A stretch of 64,000 bases of DNA from Natrinema halophilum (GCF_013402815.2 NZ_CP084880.1:186001-250000), one strand, 5' to 3'; counted from the stretch's first letter, positions 46,971 to 56,934 are shown. The notes: a model not told the origin generated them from the letters alone. Translations and numbers: made by a program.

Positions 46971-47756
46971 ATGTCCGAACATGACGGCGGATGGGTCGCG
47001 CTCTTCTCCGGGGGGAAAGAGTCCTCGTGGGCACTCTGCACGGCCCAGGACGCTGGTCGTGAGGTTCACAGACTGATTATCGTCCATCCCCTGGCGGGCT
47101 CACACGTCTACCACGCGCCCGCAATGTCGGTGATCCGGTTGGCTGCGAAGAGCACCGGAATCCCCATCGTCGACGTCACGATCCCTCCCGTCGACGTCGA
47201 GCCACCGGATATTGGCAGACGCAGTGACCAGCGCTCGAAAACGCGAGACGGCGACGCGATCGAAACCCTCGAGTCCGGTCTTCGAACGCTGGATTCGGAA
47301 CTCGACGGTGGCTTGAGGGGGGTCATCGCGGGAATCGTCGAGAGCGACTACCGGGCCGATCGACTCCGGTCGATGTGCGACCGCATCGGGTGTGACTTCG
47401 TCGCGCCGCTGTGGCATGCGGACCCGCACAGGCTTCTCGAGACGATGATCGATAGCGGGTTGGAGATCGTTTTCGCCGAGGTAGCGGCACCAGGGTTCGA
47501 CGAATCATGGCTCGGCCGGCGACTGGATAGGACTGCATTGGATGATCTGGAATCACTCCACCAGGAGTACGGTGTCCACCTCCTGGGAGAAGGAGGAGAG
47601 TTCGAAACGATCGTTACCGACGGTCCACATATGTCACAACCCATCGCCCTCGAGTTCGAGCGGGAGTGGGACGGCGCCTGGGGCCGATTGCGAATTACCG
47701 ACACCCGATTCGAAGCACCGACATCGGGTGAAGACCACCGCGACACGACGACGTAG
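46971..47756 (+). CDS. Dph6-like ATP pyrophosphatase (diphthine-ammonia ligase family)
   Basis: A 261-aa PP-loop protein: VALFSGGKESSWALCTAQDA (SGGKDS-type loop), ESDYRADRLRSMCDRIGCDF, APLWHADPHRLLETMIDSGL and HLLGEGGEFETIVTDGP. Family members amidate diphthine on elongation factor 2, and others act on different substrates. As a single gene beside hsp20, assignment to diphthamide synthesis is likely but not certain. Confidence 0.88.
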   Translation: MSEHDGGWVALFSGGKESSWALCTAQDAGREVHRLIIVHPLAGSHVYHAPAMSVIRLAAKSTGIPIVDVTIPPVDVEPPDIGRRSDQRSKTRDGDAIETLESGLRTLDSELDGGLRGVIAGIVESDYRADRLRSMCDRIGCDFVAPLWHADPHRLLETMIDSGLEIVFAEVAAPGFDESWLGRRLDRTALDDLESLHQEYGVHLLGEGGEFETIVTDGPHMSQPIALEFEREWDGAWGRLRITDTRFEAPTSGEDHRDTTT

Positions 47757-47839
47757 CCTGTGTCACGAAGGAAGAGCGATACGAGACGATGGGGCCTGCG
47801 CTGAAACCACGGTGACCGTTCGGCTCACGGATCGGTCCG

Positions 47840-48253
47840 TTATTTGTCACTTTCCTCGTAAACGAAAACCAGATTCCACAGATTGAACCCGTCACCGTAC
47901 GTCTGTTCGATTCTGCGATCGTACAGCGGGAAGAGGTCCGTGTTCGGTTCAGCGAACGCAGGTTCGACGGTCCACTCGAGAAACCATTCGTGACCGTGAA
48001 ACCGGAGCTGATCGCCGATCGACTCGAACACGCTTCGTAGCATCTCACGGACAGCCCCGGATTCACATCCGTATGCGGACTCGCCGGGAGTTGCTGCGAA
48101 GGTTGCGGTGATGGGAATCACACCGTCACGAAAGGCGTCGTTTCGTGAGAGATAAACCCCTGATGCACCCGCCTCTCGTAGATGGACGACGAGTTCGTCG
48201 GGCGTCGGAACGAGTCGTGCTTCCGTCGGTCGGTATCCGAATTCCCGGGCCAT
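47840..48253 (-). CDS. Haloarchaeal hypothetical protein
   Basis: A 137-aa acidic, mixed alpha/beta protein (TPDELVVHLREAGASGVYLS, GVIPITATFAATPGESAYGC, FHGHEWFLEWTVEPAF). It is convergent with the dph6-like gene and divergent from the TIM-barrel gene. I do not recognise the family. Confidence 0.6.
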   Translation of the reverse strand: MAREFGYRPTEARLVPTPDELVVHLREAGASGVYLSRNDAFRDGVIPITATFAATPGESAYGCESGAVREMLRSVFESIGDQLRFHGHEWFLEWTVEPAFAEPNTDLFPLYDRRIEQTYGDGFNLWNLVFVYEESDK

Positions 48254-48458
48254 GACAGGAGTTTCTCTGCGGAGGGAGAAGAATTATTCTGTGACCGTTC
48301 TTTCTCCGTTTCCGCGACGAATACGTGCCATCGAAGCACAAGGCCCGTATCCTGTAAATATTCGTCGTCAGTCGGTGTACTGTAAGGTAGACGCTCCTTA
48401 CGGCAGTATCGATACCAGTCTCCAGCGCCATTAAGTCGGTAGCAATAGATATGTCAGT

Positions 48459-49211
48459 ATGGACGTCGGCCTCACTGTCGGTGACTCACTCGAGCGAACA
48501 GACCGAACGATCGAGGGATTCGAATTCGCGGAGTTGTCGATCGGTGATAGTGTCGATACCGACGACATCGACGTGAACCGTCTCGAAGCGATACTCGCCG
48601 ATGCGCACGCGGATCTCTGCGTCCACCTGCCGTTCAAACAGGTTCTCGTGACACCGGTTCCCGAAATCAACGACGCGATCGTCGAATATCTCACGAGACT
48701 GCTCGAGTGGGCAGGATCAGTCGGTGCACAAAAAGCGGTCCTTCACGGAACCGCCAGAGATCCACACGATACGGATCTCCGGCCTCTCTTCGCCGATCAG
48801 TTGACGAGGATCGCGACGGCTGCTGACGATGCCGGCGTCGAACTCGTCGTCGAGAACGTCGGTCATCAGAAACGAGGGGTCCCGCTGACGGTGCTCGGTG
48901 ACCTCGCACGCGAAACGGAAACGGCCGTATGCTTCGACGTCGGCCACGCGTTTATGGAAGACGGAGACGACGGCGTCGAACGATTCTGTTCGCGGTACGG
49001 CGACCTCGTCTCGCACCTCCACGTCCACGACGTTCGAAGCCGTGGCGACACCCATCTCCCGATCGGCGCTGGCGAGGTAGATTACGACATCGTCTCCGAG
49101 CACCTCGCGGGATTCGACGGGACCGTCGCAGTTGAAGTGTTTACCGACGACGTCGCGTTGTTGCGAGACACCGCCCGACGGACGAAATCCGCACTCGATC
49201 TCGACTCGTAA
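48459..49211 (+). CDS. Xylose-isomerase-like TIM-barrel protein (sugar phosphate isomerase/epimerase family)
   Basis: A 250-aa AP-endonuclease-2/TIM-barrel protein with metal-site strands DLCVHLPFKQ, KAVLHGTARDPHDTD, VELVVENVGHQKRGVP, AVCFDVGHAFM, HLHVHDVRSRGDTHLPIG and VAVEVFTDD. It probably binds a divalent metal and isomerises or epimerises a sugar or related polyol. The substrate is not evident. Single gene. Confidence 0.88.
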   Translation: MDVGLTVGDSLERTDRTIEGFEFAELSIGDSVDTDDIDVNRLEAILADAHADLCVHLPFKQVLVTPVPEINDAIVEYLTRLLEWAGSVGAQKAVLHGTARDPHDTDLRPLFADQLTRIATAADDAGVELVVENVGHQKRGVPLTVLGDLARETETAVCFDVGHAFMEDGDDGVERFCSRYGDLVSHLHVHDVRSRGDTHLPIGAGEVDYDIVSEHLAGFDGTVAVEVFTDDVALLRDTARRTKSALDLDS

Positions 49212-49610
49212 TCGCACGACGGTATCGTGACTCGGCTGATCTGTGGATAACGACCCGAACGATGCTAGATCCCGTGTAGCGACCGAGGTCCCGTGCAGCG
49301 AACCATCAGTAGAACCTGATTCGCTCGACGGCAGCGCGGGTACCGAAGCACCACACTCACGCTACCGAGTTGATTCGGACGGTGCGTTCGTGCATCCCCA
49401 TTTCACCCCGTTCCAACTCCGTATGGCCTCGAGAACACTCGAAAGCATCGTCGATATCGGAACGCGACTCGGGAGTCGCAACCTCGAATTGCCGAGACGG
49501 CGCCAATCGAAGACGAGTGGTAGGGTGAGGACACCCCGATTTTATTCGATTGGGCGTCGTCGATGGCACCATCTCGCATCGCAAACGGACGATGCGATCA
49601 CCCAGTACCC
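49212..49610. other. Intergenic region, no convincing gene
   Basis: A GTG-started frame (49243-49614) with some protein-like stretches (FTPFQLRMASRTLESIVDIG) ends in the uspA start region. It may be a short gene or a relic; I do not call it. Confidence 0.35.
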
Positions 49611-50501
49611 ATGACCACAACCGTTCTCGTACCGGTCGATAGGTCGTCACAATCGATCGCCGGTCTCGTGTATGCGCTCGTATCGTTTCCGGATGCGACC
49701 GTCACTGCACTGCACGTTCTCGATAGCCAATACGACGCGTACGCAGAGGTCGGGTCCCCCGAATCGCACGACGAACAGGTCCAGCGGGCGGGGGAACGGA
49801 TCCTCGACCGGGCAGCTGAGGTCGCTACAGACCACGGACGGTCGATCGAGACGGTACTCGAGTCGGGAATCCCACACCGGACTATCGTCGAGTATACCGT
49901 CGAACACGACATTAATCACGTCGTGATGGGGAGCCATGGGGAGTCGCCGATCGTGCGACCGTTCCTCGGACACGTAAGTGAGGCTGTCGTTCGGCGGACA
50001 CCCGTTTCCACGACGATCGTTCCGGAGTCACGAACGGAACTTCAAAAGAGGGATCTACCCGGTCGGGTCTTGGTTCCGGTCGACGGCTCCGAGCAGTCAC
50101 TCGCCGCACTCGAGTACGCCACCAGCCGGTTTTCCGATGCGCGGATAACGATCTTCCACGCGGTGGCGCTCCCGTTCGAGTACGAGAGAGACACCGTCGA
50201 CGGAACCTATCTCGACCAGGTTGTCGACAATCTGTCCAGCCGAGGTGATGCGATTCTCGATGCAGCCGAGCAATCGGTCGACGATGATGACGTCGTCGTC
50301 GAGACGAATCTCGAATTCGGTGACCCCTCACGCTGCATCGTCGACTACGCCGGAGACAACGAATTCGATCAGATAATCATGGGTAGCCACGGCCGATCAC
50401 TCCCAACCCGAATCATCACCGGAAGCGTCGCCGAGACCGTATCACGCCGATCCACGATACCCACGACACTGGTACGGGGACGAGCAAACGGATCGTCCTA
50501 A
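49611..50501 (+). CDS. Tandem universal stress protein (two UspA domains)
   Basis: 296 aa. Domain 1 (4-140) has VLVPVDRSSQSIAGLVYALV and the ATP loop MGSHGESPIVRPFLGHVSEA. Domain 2 (150-296) has VLVPVDGSEQSLAALEYAT and IIMGSHGRSLPTRIITGSVA. Each carries a Gx2Gx9G(S/T)-type nucleotide loop. Tandem UspA proteins are typical of anoxia and dormancy responses. ATG 49611 starts the first beta strand directly and is preferred over 49563. Confidence 0.93.
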   Translation: MTTTVLVPVDRSSQSIAGLVYALVSFPDATVTALHVLDSQYDAYAEVGSPESHDEQVQRAGERILDRAAEVATDHGRSIETVLESGIPHRTIVEYTVEHDINHVVMGSHGESPIVRPFLGHVSEAVVRRTPVSTTIVPESRTELQKRDLPGRVLVPVDGSEQSLAALEYATSRFSDARITIFHAVALPFEYERDTVDGTYLDQVVDNLSSRGDAILDAAEQSVDDDDVVVETNLEFGDPSRCIVDYAGDNEFDQIIMGSHGRSLPTRIITGSVAETVSRRSTIPTTLVRGRANGSS

Positions 50502-51182
50502 CACGATGACGAGACGATCAGTGGATAGCGAGGCACGCGTGAACCTCGATCAAACAGTACCGACACAGTGGGTCTCGGTTCTGAGACGTGGCAGTGGGTC
50601 TCGGTTCTGAGACGTGGCTGACGTGACACGTACGCGTACAATACGGGTGTGGTGACTCGCGAGCGTATAATTCGGACGACAGCGGCAGGACGAACAACGA
50701 AACGGAGCCCTGAGCGGTCAGTATGCGCAGCATCGAAAATGAAAGAACCCTTAGCCGAACAGTTCTCCGATCCCCTCCCCCGTCGGATCCTCGAACGCGC
50801 CGCTGTCTCGGAAACCGGTGCGTATGCGTCGAATGCTGTGAACTCTGTGGTGTCGATATCTGCTATGTCTATGGACGTGGACGTACACCGGTTCGCAGTA
50901 CCACGAATGCTGGTTTATGTATATACCTGCTGGATGATAGTCTCTCCGCCCTAGAACGCGAGAGTCACAGCACACGAGAGTCACAGAACACGAGAATTAC
51001 TTGGCGATTGGAGATAGAGGAACTCTCGTGACAGCAATCGGTTGGGTCAGCCCGTCTTCGAGCTACGAGTAGATAGTTTGCCTAGATCGTATCGTCTACT
51101 AATCGTCCACATTTTCGATTACTCTGTCCATACATATGCAACTCTTTAGTGAGACTGGCGCATATGCGTCGAGAGGTGAAGC
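50502..51182. other. Gene-free region with short direct repeats
   Basis: No convincing gene. It contains a 26-bp tandem duplication at 50566-50617 and a degenerate repeat of GAGAGTCACAGMACAC near 50960-50995. Confidence 0.4.
50566..50617. repeat. 26-bp tandem duplication
   Basis: Two exact head-to-tail copies, each starting CAGTGGGTCTCGG and ending GAGACGTGG. GGTCTCG and GAGAC within each unit make a small inverted repeat. Confidence 0.7.
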
Positions 51183-52293
51183 GTGGTATCGACCCGGTCG
51201 AGGCTGTTGCTTTCGTTTCAAGCGATTATAACAGTCGTCCTGTTCCTGGTCGCGATACGATTGTTGTTGGGTTCGGCAGTCGAGTCGCTGGCCCCGTTCC
51301 TCAGGCGCTCTCTCAACCGAATCATCGTCGGCGACCGTTCAGCGCTCGGTGTTAGTTGGTTCGCTTCGTACGCGTTGGCAAATGGGTCAATCGTCGCTGC
51401 CCTTTCGCTATCCCTGTTAAGTTCGGATCTCATCGTTCCATCGCAGTTGTTCCTCATGGTCGTTGGGTCCCGGCTCGGCGGCGCAGCGGTCATCATCTTC
51501 ATCGGAGCGTTCGATTATTTGAACGAAGAACTTGAATCACTCAGCGATTCAGTGAGCCTCGGCCTTCTTACTTTTTTGCTGACGCATTCGATTTACGTAC
51601 CCGTGCTGATTGTCGGGTACGTTTTGGTACCAGTATTTGAACGCACGTTACTGGAAACGGACAGGGTGATGACCCTATCTATGGATTCTGGCGGCAGAAC
51701 AGTGATACTCGATCACAACGTGGTAGAAGTCAAGGCGGCCATTCCCGACGTTCTCTCCGCAGTCACCGACGGATTCAGTAGCTGGTCTGGAGGAGCGATC
51801 GCGTTTTTCGTAGCGATTGGGATGATCTTTTTGAGTATGCAACTGTTCGATAGAACGCTCGACGCTATTGATAAGCAGCGATTGCGGAATCGGTACGTGA
51901 CCAAACTCAATAACAAGTGGACGTCCTTTGGAATCGGTCTCGTGTTCACCGGCCTGACGACGAGCGTTGCGTTTTCCCTCGGCGTCATCGTTCCGCTCTA
52001 CAACCGTGGTCACGTCAAACGGAACGAAATAATCCCGTACGTATTGGGTGCAAACATCGGAACCCTGGTCGACACCCTCATCGTCGCAATCGCTCTCAAT
52101 ACACCCGTCGGTGTCATGACCGTGGCTCTCTTGCTCGGCATCAGTTTCGTCGTCTCTAATCCCGATGGTGTTCTACAAAAAATATACGAAGGTGATCAGC
52201 TCGGCTCAGTCGGAACTGCTCAACGATACAGGGTATTTCGTCGGATTTCTCATCACCCTTCTGATCGCCCCAGTACTGCTCATTGTTCTTTGA
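51183..52293 (+). pseudogene. Na+/phosphate symporter-like protein, frameshifted near the 3' end
   Basis: From GTG 51183 a hydrophobic protein with about eight spans: SLNRIIVGDRSALGVSWFAS, GSRLGGAAVIIFIGAF, FTGLTTSVAFSLGVIVPLYN and the family motif VLGANIGTLVDTLIVAIAL. Near 52155-52170 the frame is lost. In the next frame the text continues IPMVFYKKYTKVISSAQSEL, then GYFVGFLITLLIAPVLLIVL and a stop at 52293, the natural C-terminus. One base insertion (or a two-base deletion) explains it. Only the last span is affected, so partial function or a sequencing error are both possible. Confidence 0.75.
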
Positions 52294-52388
52294 GATACCC
52301 GGTGTCCAGTCCGATGCACCAGTTCTATTCGACCCGGACGTCAGAAAACGCAAGCGAAACTACCGTGTACCTGTTGGAGGATACGAAC

Positions 52389-52693
52389 ATGATTGCAATA
52401 ACCCGACTCGAGATCATTCCAGTTCGAGAGAGACACATGTCGGACCAGATCGCCGACGCGATCGAGACGCTCGTTGGGTTCGACGTTACGTACGAACTGA
52501 CGCCGATGGACACGGTCATCGAAGCCGACGACGTAAGTGAAATCTTCGATGCCGCCGCGGCTGCACACGAGGCTATCGACGAAAACCGTGTGATCACCTC
52601 GTGGAAATCGATCAGCAACCAGATCGGGACCAGCACACGTCGGATCGAGTGGCGACAGTCGAACACCAGCTTGGACGGTCTGCAAGCAACTAA
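52389..52693 (+). pseudogene. MTH1187/YkoF-type thiamine-binding family protein, frameshifted
   Basis: From ATG 52389 the frame reads MIAITRLEIIPVRERHMSDQ, VGFDVTYELTPMDTVIEADD and FDAAAAAHEAIDENRVITS, the family pattern (PF01910, about 100 aa). It then loses register near 52600. The other frame gives VEIDQQPDRDQHTSDRVATV and EHQLGRSASN with a stop at 52693, the expected ending. A single frame change thus splits an otherwise complete gene, 96 bp after the symporter. Confidence 0.75.
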
Positions 52694-52739
52694 CGACGGC
52701 GCGCCCGATCGGAGAATCGACGCTCTGTCTCGGTGACAC

Positions 52740-53268
52740 ACGGATTCTTTCTCGATGGTGACGAGGTTGTAGAAATTCGCATCGTCGAATTCCGCATCGA
52801 TCATCGGTGTCTCGACAAAGCCCGGACAGATGCTGTTTGCGCGAACACCGCAATCGGCGTAATCGACGGCAACCTCTCGAGTTAGGTTCACGACACGGCC
52901 TTTCGAGGCAGCGTACGCCGCCATGTCTGGTCCACCGACGAGTCTGCGAATCGACGCGATATTGAGGATACAGCCCCCTGGTTCCTCGAAATGCGGCAGT
53001 CTTGCCAGTGATCCGTGCGTGACGGCGTCTAGATTCGTCTGCATGACGTCGTGCCAGTCCTCGAGCGACATTTGCTCGAGCGTTTCGACGCGAGAAATGC
53101 CAGCGTTGTTCACCATGACGTCGAGTCGGTCGTATTCGTCGACGACGTCCTCTACGAGGGCCGTTACCTGGTCGTACTGGCATCGTTCTCGAGGAATCTG
53201 GCTGCGGTCGCATTGCCGATCCCCGACGAGCCGCCAGTGACGATCGCTATCTTGTCATCGAGAGCCAT
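52740..53268 (-). pseudogene. Short-chain dehydrogenase (SDR), frameshifted and truncated
   Basis: ATG 53268 opens MALDDKIAIVTGGSSGIGNA, then TAARFLENDA. After a shift near 53165 the next frame gives DVMVNNAGISRVETLEQMSL, CILNIASIRRLVGGPDMAAY, AASKGRVVNLTREVAVDYAD and ANSICPGFVETPM. The C-terminal third (normally ending VTGQxLPVDGG) is missing. The catalytic YxxxK is AAYAASKG, with the Ser of the triad in NIASIRR. It converges on the thiamine-binding pseudogene. Confidence 0.82.
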
Positions 53269-54091
53269 ATCACTCCTCTCGACGGCGAATATCAAAAATG
53301 CCGAGACACACTCGTCTCGGTCGACCGTATCTGGGAGGGAGCGACATCCTTGCCGGAGTGTCCCAACAGATCCTGCTATTCCAGAGGAAGTCGGAGTTCG
53401 TTCGCGGGATCTTCCGCGACAACCCATCAGTGGACACCGACTTTAGATCGAGGTACTCGACGTGGTAACGAAGATCCCCACTGATACCGTGGTTCTTCCC
53501 GCAGAGATCGCAGCGGTGGTGACGTCGACAACACACTGAGAACACGCCAAATCGTGCTGACACCGAAGAATTCGAGCAGGGGTTTGACCTGTCCGAACCC
53601 CGCATAGTTCTCTCCGCTTCACGCTCCATACAGCGGTGACGTTTCTGAATTGTCGCTACAGTGGGCTCGAGCCATCACTATCAGCCTCGAAGTAACAGAG
53701 TGCACAGAACAATCGGCAGGAGACGATCGTCGGAAATAGCCGTGAACCAGCAATGAAGTCAGGTGAGACTGTATTGAAGTCGAGTGGGACTATATCGAAG
53801 GCAGAGGGAAACCAGGGTCCGGTGTCGTATCGTTGTGCCAGCCGATAGTATCGGCGCGATTAGAGTACAGAGCCAGAGATAATTCCACCAGTTTGCACAA
53901 TGGTATTATACCCTCGCCGATGGTCGCCAGCATACCGGTGGTGATCCGAAATCAGGAGTTGAAAGCCACGAGGGAAAACGGGCGATGTACCGTCGATGAA
54001 CGATCCGATATTTGAGCGCTCGAATAGACCGTGTTGATAGACGATTACCATCGTACGGATCTAGTTCGGGTACACGAACAAACGAAACACC
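53269..54091. other. Decayed region, no recognisable gene
   Basis: A minus frame 53270-53629 contains a CDLCGKNHG zinc-like pair and may be a transposase or other relic, but I cannot assign it. Imperfect repeats of TGAAGTCRRGTGRGACTRTAT occur near 53753-53800. Confidence 0.35.
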
Positions 54092-54730
54092 ATGAATCAA
54101 CACCAGTCACAGCCACGACAAAGCCGATATCAGCGACAGGAACCACTGCAAACGGGACAGCATCAACAGGAACAGCCACAGCAAACCAGACAGCATCAAC
54201 AGGAACAGCCACAGCAAACCAGACAGCATCAACAGGAACAGCCACAGCAAACCAGACAGTATCAACAGGAACAGCCACAGCGAACTGGTCGACTCAGTCA
54301 GCCGTCCCAGCAGGGGGAACAGCGGGGGCCCCAACAGGCACCGTTCGGCCAGCAGTTTGCCCAATCGGCTCCGGAACAGATCCTGTCAGCCGTCGAAAGC
54401 CTCGATAGACTCGAGACGGTCGCGGAGTTTGCGGACGCACAGGCCATGCAGCAAGGGAACCGTCAGGTCGCAAAGATTGCAGACGCGATGAAAGACATCG
54501 CCCACATCCAGAAGGAACACATCGTCGAGGAAAACCCCCTTGCCCAGGAATTCGGTCAGTGTAGTCAACAGGTTATCCAGAGCGGGATACAACAACTCCA
54601 GCAATACCAGCAACAGCCGGAGATTCAGGAACTCGTCGAAACGGCACAGCAGACGCTCGACTCGGTTAGCAGTGGCCTCCAGACGCAGCCGACTGGCGGG
54701 CAGCAATCTAGTCGCCAGTGGCGCCGCTGA
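54092..54730 (+). CDS. Glutamine-rich repeat protein
   Basis: 212 aa from ATG 54092. Residues 1-85 are low complexity, with an 11-residue unit (HQQEQPQQTRQ) repeated four times and then Q/P/G-rich text. Residues 90-212 form a predicted helical domain (ILSAVESLDRLETVAEFADA, QVAKIADAMKDIAHIQKEHI) ending in another Gln-rich tail. Gln and Arg dominate, giving a near-neutral or basic protein in an otherwise acidic proteome. No signal peptide or membrane span. It is open through all repeats on this strand, and repeat changes keep the frame (unit 33 bp). Function unknown; a surface or aggregation-prone assembly protein is conceivable. Confidence 0.75.
   Translation: MNQHQSQPRQSRYQRQEPLQTGQHQQEQPQQTRQHQQEQPQQTRQHQQEQPQQTRQYQQEQPQRTGRLSQPSQQGEQRGPQQAPFGQQFAQSAPEQILSAVESLDRLETVAEFADAQAMQQGNRQVAKIADAMKDIAHIQKEHIVEENPLAQEFGQCSQQVIQSGIQQLQQYQQQPEIQELVETAQQTLDSVSSGLQTQPTGGQQSSRQWRR
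54157..54288 (+). repeat. 33-bp tandem repeat, four units, in frame
   Basis: Units of ACAGCATCAACAGGAACAGC plus CACAGCAAACCAG, nearly identical at nucleotide level (the fourth has TAT for CAT and GCGAAC for GCAAAC). Identity at silent positions suggests recent expansion. Confidence 0.85.
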
Positions 54731-54758
54731 AGCGGATTTCGCGTCTCACGGACGACAG

Positions 54759-54944
54759 ATGTTTTTTCGAACCGGACACGGTGAATGGGTCCGGAACGAT
54801 TTCAGAACGATCGGGTCTGAGCTCGTACTGCGAGAAGTCGTTTCGGAACCGGACGATTCCCACCGGGAACTGATAGCAATCCCGCTCGTCGCGGGGTCGG
54901 TACTACCGTTACGTATCGCGATCCGTGCACAGAACAGTTCGTGA
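54759..54944 (+). CDS. Doubtful small protein
   Basis: 61 codons from ATG 54759 (MFFRTGHGEWVRNDFRTIGS, ending LPLRIAIRAQNSS). Composition is reasonable, but a minus-strand frame (54746-55036) over the same bases is equally open. Unrecognised. Confidence 0.28.
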   Translation: MFFRTGHGEWVRNDFRTIGSELVLREVVSEPDDSHRELIAIPLVAGSVLPLRIAIRAQNSS

Positions 54945-55144
54945 TTAGACTCGGTTTCGAGCCAGTCGAGCGCAACACACTTCGACATCGTCGGCGAACG
55001 AATCGCTCGCCGCTCGTCAGTATCAGTATCACTCATCGGTAGACGGACACGACGGCGAATAGCGAACCGGTCGACGGGTTCGATCGTCGTATTTTCCCGG
55101 GCCCACTATCCCGACCGCGCAAGTGAATACCGCTCGAAACCAGG

Positions 55145-55435
55145 ATGAAGTGGAGTGACGGACGAGGGATACCACGGCGCGTCCGCTCGAAATGGACCTG
55201 GGTGGTACTTGGCTGTGCGTTCGTGGTTTTCGCGGCCGTTGGTGTCCGGAATGGAACCGGTGGAGCGATCCATCCAATTCCAAATGCATTCCTCCCAATC
55301 GTATTGACAGTCACAGTCGCGGGTCTCGTGAAAGGGAGTAATACGAGGAACGCTATCAACCGTCATCTCCGGCTCGGGCAGCGACGACTCCTCGACCAGC
55401 TGTTTGGAACCGACGAACCCGAGTTCGGCGAATAG
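55145..55435 (+). CDS. Small membrane protein, two predicted spans
   Basis: 96 aa: a basic N-terminus (MKWSDGRGIPRRVRSKW), spans WVVLGCAFVVFAAVGV and NAFLPIVLTVTVAGLV, and a polar C-terminus. It is convergent with the nicotinate phosphoribosyltransferase gene. Family unknown. Confidence 0.5.
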   Translation: MKWSDGRGIPRRVRSKWTWVVLGCAFVVFAAVGVRNGTGGAIHPIPNAFLPIVLTVTVAGLVKGSNTRNAINRHLRLGQRRLLDQLFGTDEPEFGE

Positions 55436-55476
55436 CGCCGACTGATTCGAGACAGGTGTCCGCCCCATGTTCGCTG

Positions 55477-56850
55477 TTACATCTCTCTGTCTCGGGTCGA
55501 CCGTTCTGTCTCCACCGTTGTCGTTTCGAGTTCATTACTGATTCGGACCTCGTACGTGTCGGGGTTTCGAATACGTCTGTATCGTTCGGGAAGCGCCTCG
55601 AGTTCTCGTCGAGCCCGTTCCTGAATCGATTCCAAATCTGGCGGCGTGTAGACGATCGAGCCGTCCTCAAAAATCGTCTCGAGGCAAGGTTCGCCTGCTC
55701 CTTCGAGTGACTCGTCGTGGCGCGCGAGTACGTCGTACTGATACGACCCATCTCGTTCGACGCGATGGATCTCCTTTCGGCCGGGATAGGTCACTTTGCC
55801 GGGCGAGAGTTTCATGCTCGGGGAAAGTACGCCATCGCGCTCGACTGCAGTTAGTTTGTAGACGACGCCGCTGTCCGGTGCGTCCTTGCTCGTCGTCACG
55901 GCCGTTCCGGGGCCGAACGCTGATGCGACGCCGCCTTCCTCGAAGAACTCCACGAGAAAATACTCGTCTACGCCCGAAGACACGACGATGCCAGCGTCGC
56001 CGACGATCTCGTTCACTTCGTTCGAGAGGTCGATCAGATCGCCCGAGTCCAATCGAACACCACCCAGGCTGACGTCGCGCTCTTCGGTCACGGAGACCGC
56101 GCGTTCGGCACCACCGATCGTATCGTACGTGTCGACGAGATAGATCGCGTCGTCGCCGTAGCAATCGGCAAACGCCTCGAAGGACTCGCGTTCGCTGTCG
56201 AAACTCTGCACCCACGAGTGTGCCATCGTCCCGTAGGTCGGCACACCGAATCGGTTGCCAGCCAGCACGTTCGATGTCCCGTCGAATCCGCCGATATATG
56301 CCGCTCGCGCGGCCTTGAGTCCCGCATCAGTTCCGTGAGCACGACGCGATCCGAAATCGACGAGGTCCTGGCCATCACCCTGTCTGCGAATGACGTCGAC
56401 CATCCGAGCCCCCTTCGTCGCGACCAGCGTCTGGTACCCGATCTGATTGAGGATGAGCGTCTCGAACAACTGCGCCTCGTGGATCGGCGCAGTCACCTCG
56501 AGCATGGGCTCATTTGGGAAGACGAGCGATCCTTCGGGAAGGGCACGAATCGCCCCGGTAAATTCGAACGACTCGAGAAACGACAGGAAGTCATCTCTGA
56601 ATCCCTCCTCAGCGAGGAAATCAATCGTCTGATCGCCGAACTCGAGCGTCTCGACGTACTCGATTACCTGCTCGAGTCCGGCTGCGATTGCGTATCCCCG
56701 ATCTGGCGGGAGACGCCGGAAGTACATCGAGAAGGTCGCCGTTGGAGTGTGGTCCGATTCGATATACCCTTGCATCATTGAAAGTTCGTATCGATCGGTG
56801 AACACGGAAAGGTCGTGCGAATCGATGTGGCCGAGCGTCGGCTGAGTCAT
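55477..56850 (-). CDS. pncB: Nicotinate phosphoribosyltransferase
   Basis: 457 aa, NAPRTase family. It makes nicotinate mononucleotide from nicotinate and PRPP in NAD salvage. Visible blocks are FTDRYELSMMQGYIESD, ATFSMYFRRLPPDRGYAIAA, ILNQIGYQTLVATKGARM, DFGSRRAHGTDAGLKAARAA, GTMAHSWVQSF, YLVDTYDTIGG and GGVRLDSGDLIDLS. ATG 56850 begins at the usual N-terminus. The dienelactone-hydrolase-like gene lies divergently 280 bp away, the same pair of families (PncB2 and Rv0571c-like) that sits together in the mycobacterial dormancy regulon. Confidence 0.95.
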   Translation of the reverse strand: MTQPTLGHIDSHDLSVFTDRYELSMMQGYIESDHTPTATFSMYFRRLPPDRGYAIAAGLEQVIEYVETLEFGDQTIDFLAEEGFRDDFLSFLESFEFTGAIRALPEGSLVFPNEPMLEVTAPIHEAQLFETLILNQIGYQTLVATKGARMVDVIRRQGDGQDLVDFGSRRAHGTDAGLKAARAAYIGGFDGTSNVLAGNRFGVPTYGTMAHSWVQSFDSERESFEAFADCYGDDAIYLVDTYDTIGGAERAVSVTEERDVSLGGVRLDSGDLIDLSNEVNEIVGDAGIVVSSGVDEYFLVEFFEEGGVASAFGPGTAVTTSKDAPDSGVVYKLTAVERDGVLSPSMKLSPGKVTYPGRKEIHRVERDGSYQYDVLARHDESLEGAGEPCLETIFEDGSIVYTPPDLESIQERARRELEALPERYRRIRNPDTYEVRISNELETTTVETERSTRDREM

Positions 56851-56934
56851 ATGCTACACGAATGCTGACGACGACCGGAACGAAATAACTTAGACGAGCA
56901 AACGAGTCGAGACCTCCCTTTCGATCCTGATTGG

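Noticed and set aside
53270-53629. Minus frame with CDLCGKNHG, possible transposase or zinc protein
   Set aside because: Only one short Cys pair is recognisable; the rest is low-quality text overlapping the SDR pseudogene start. Not enough to assign.
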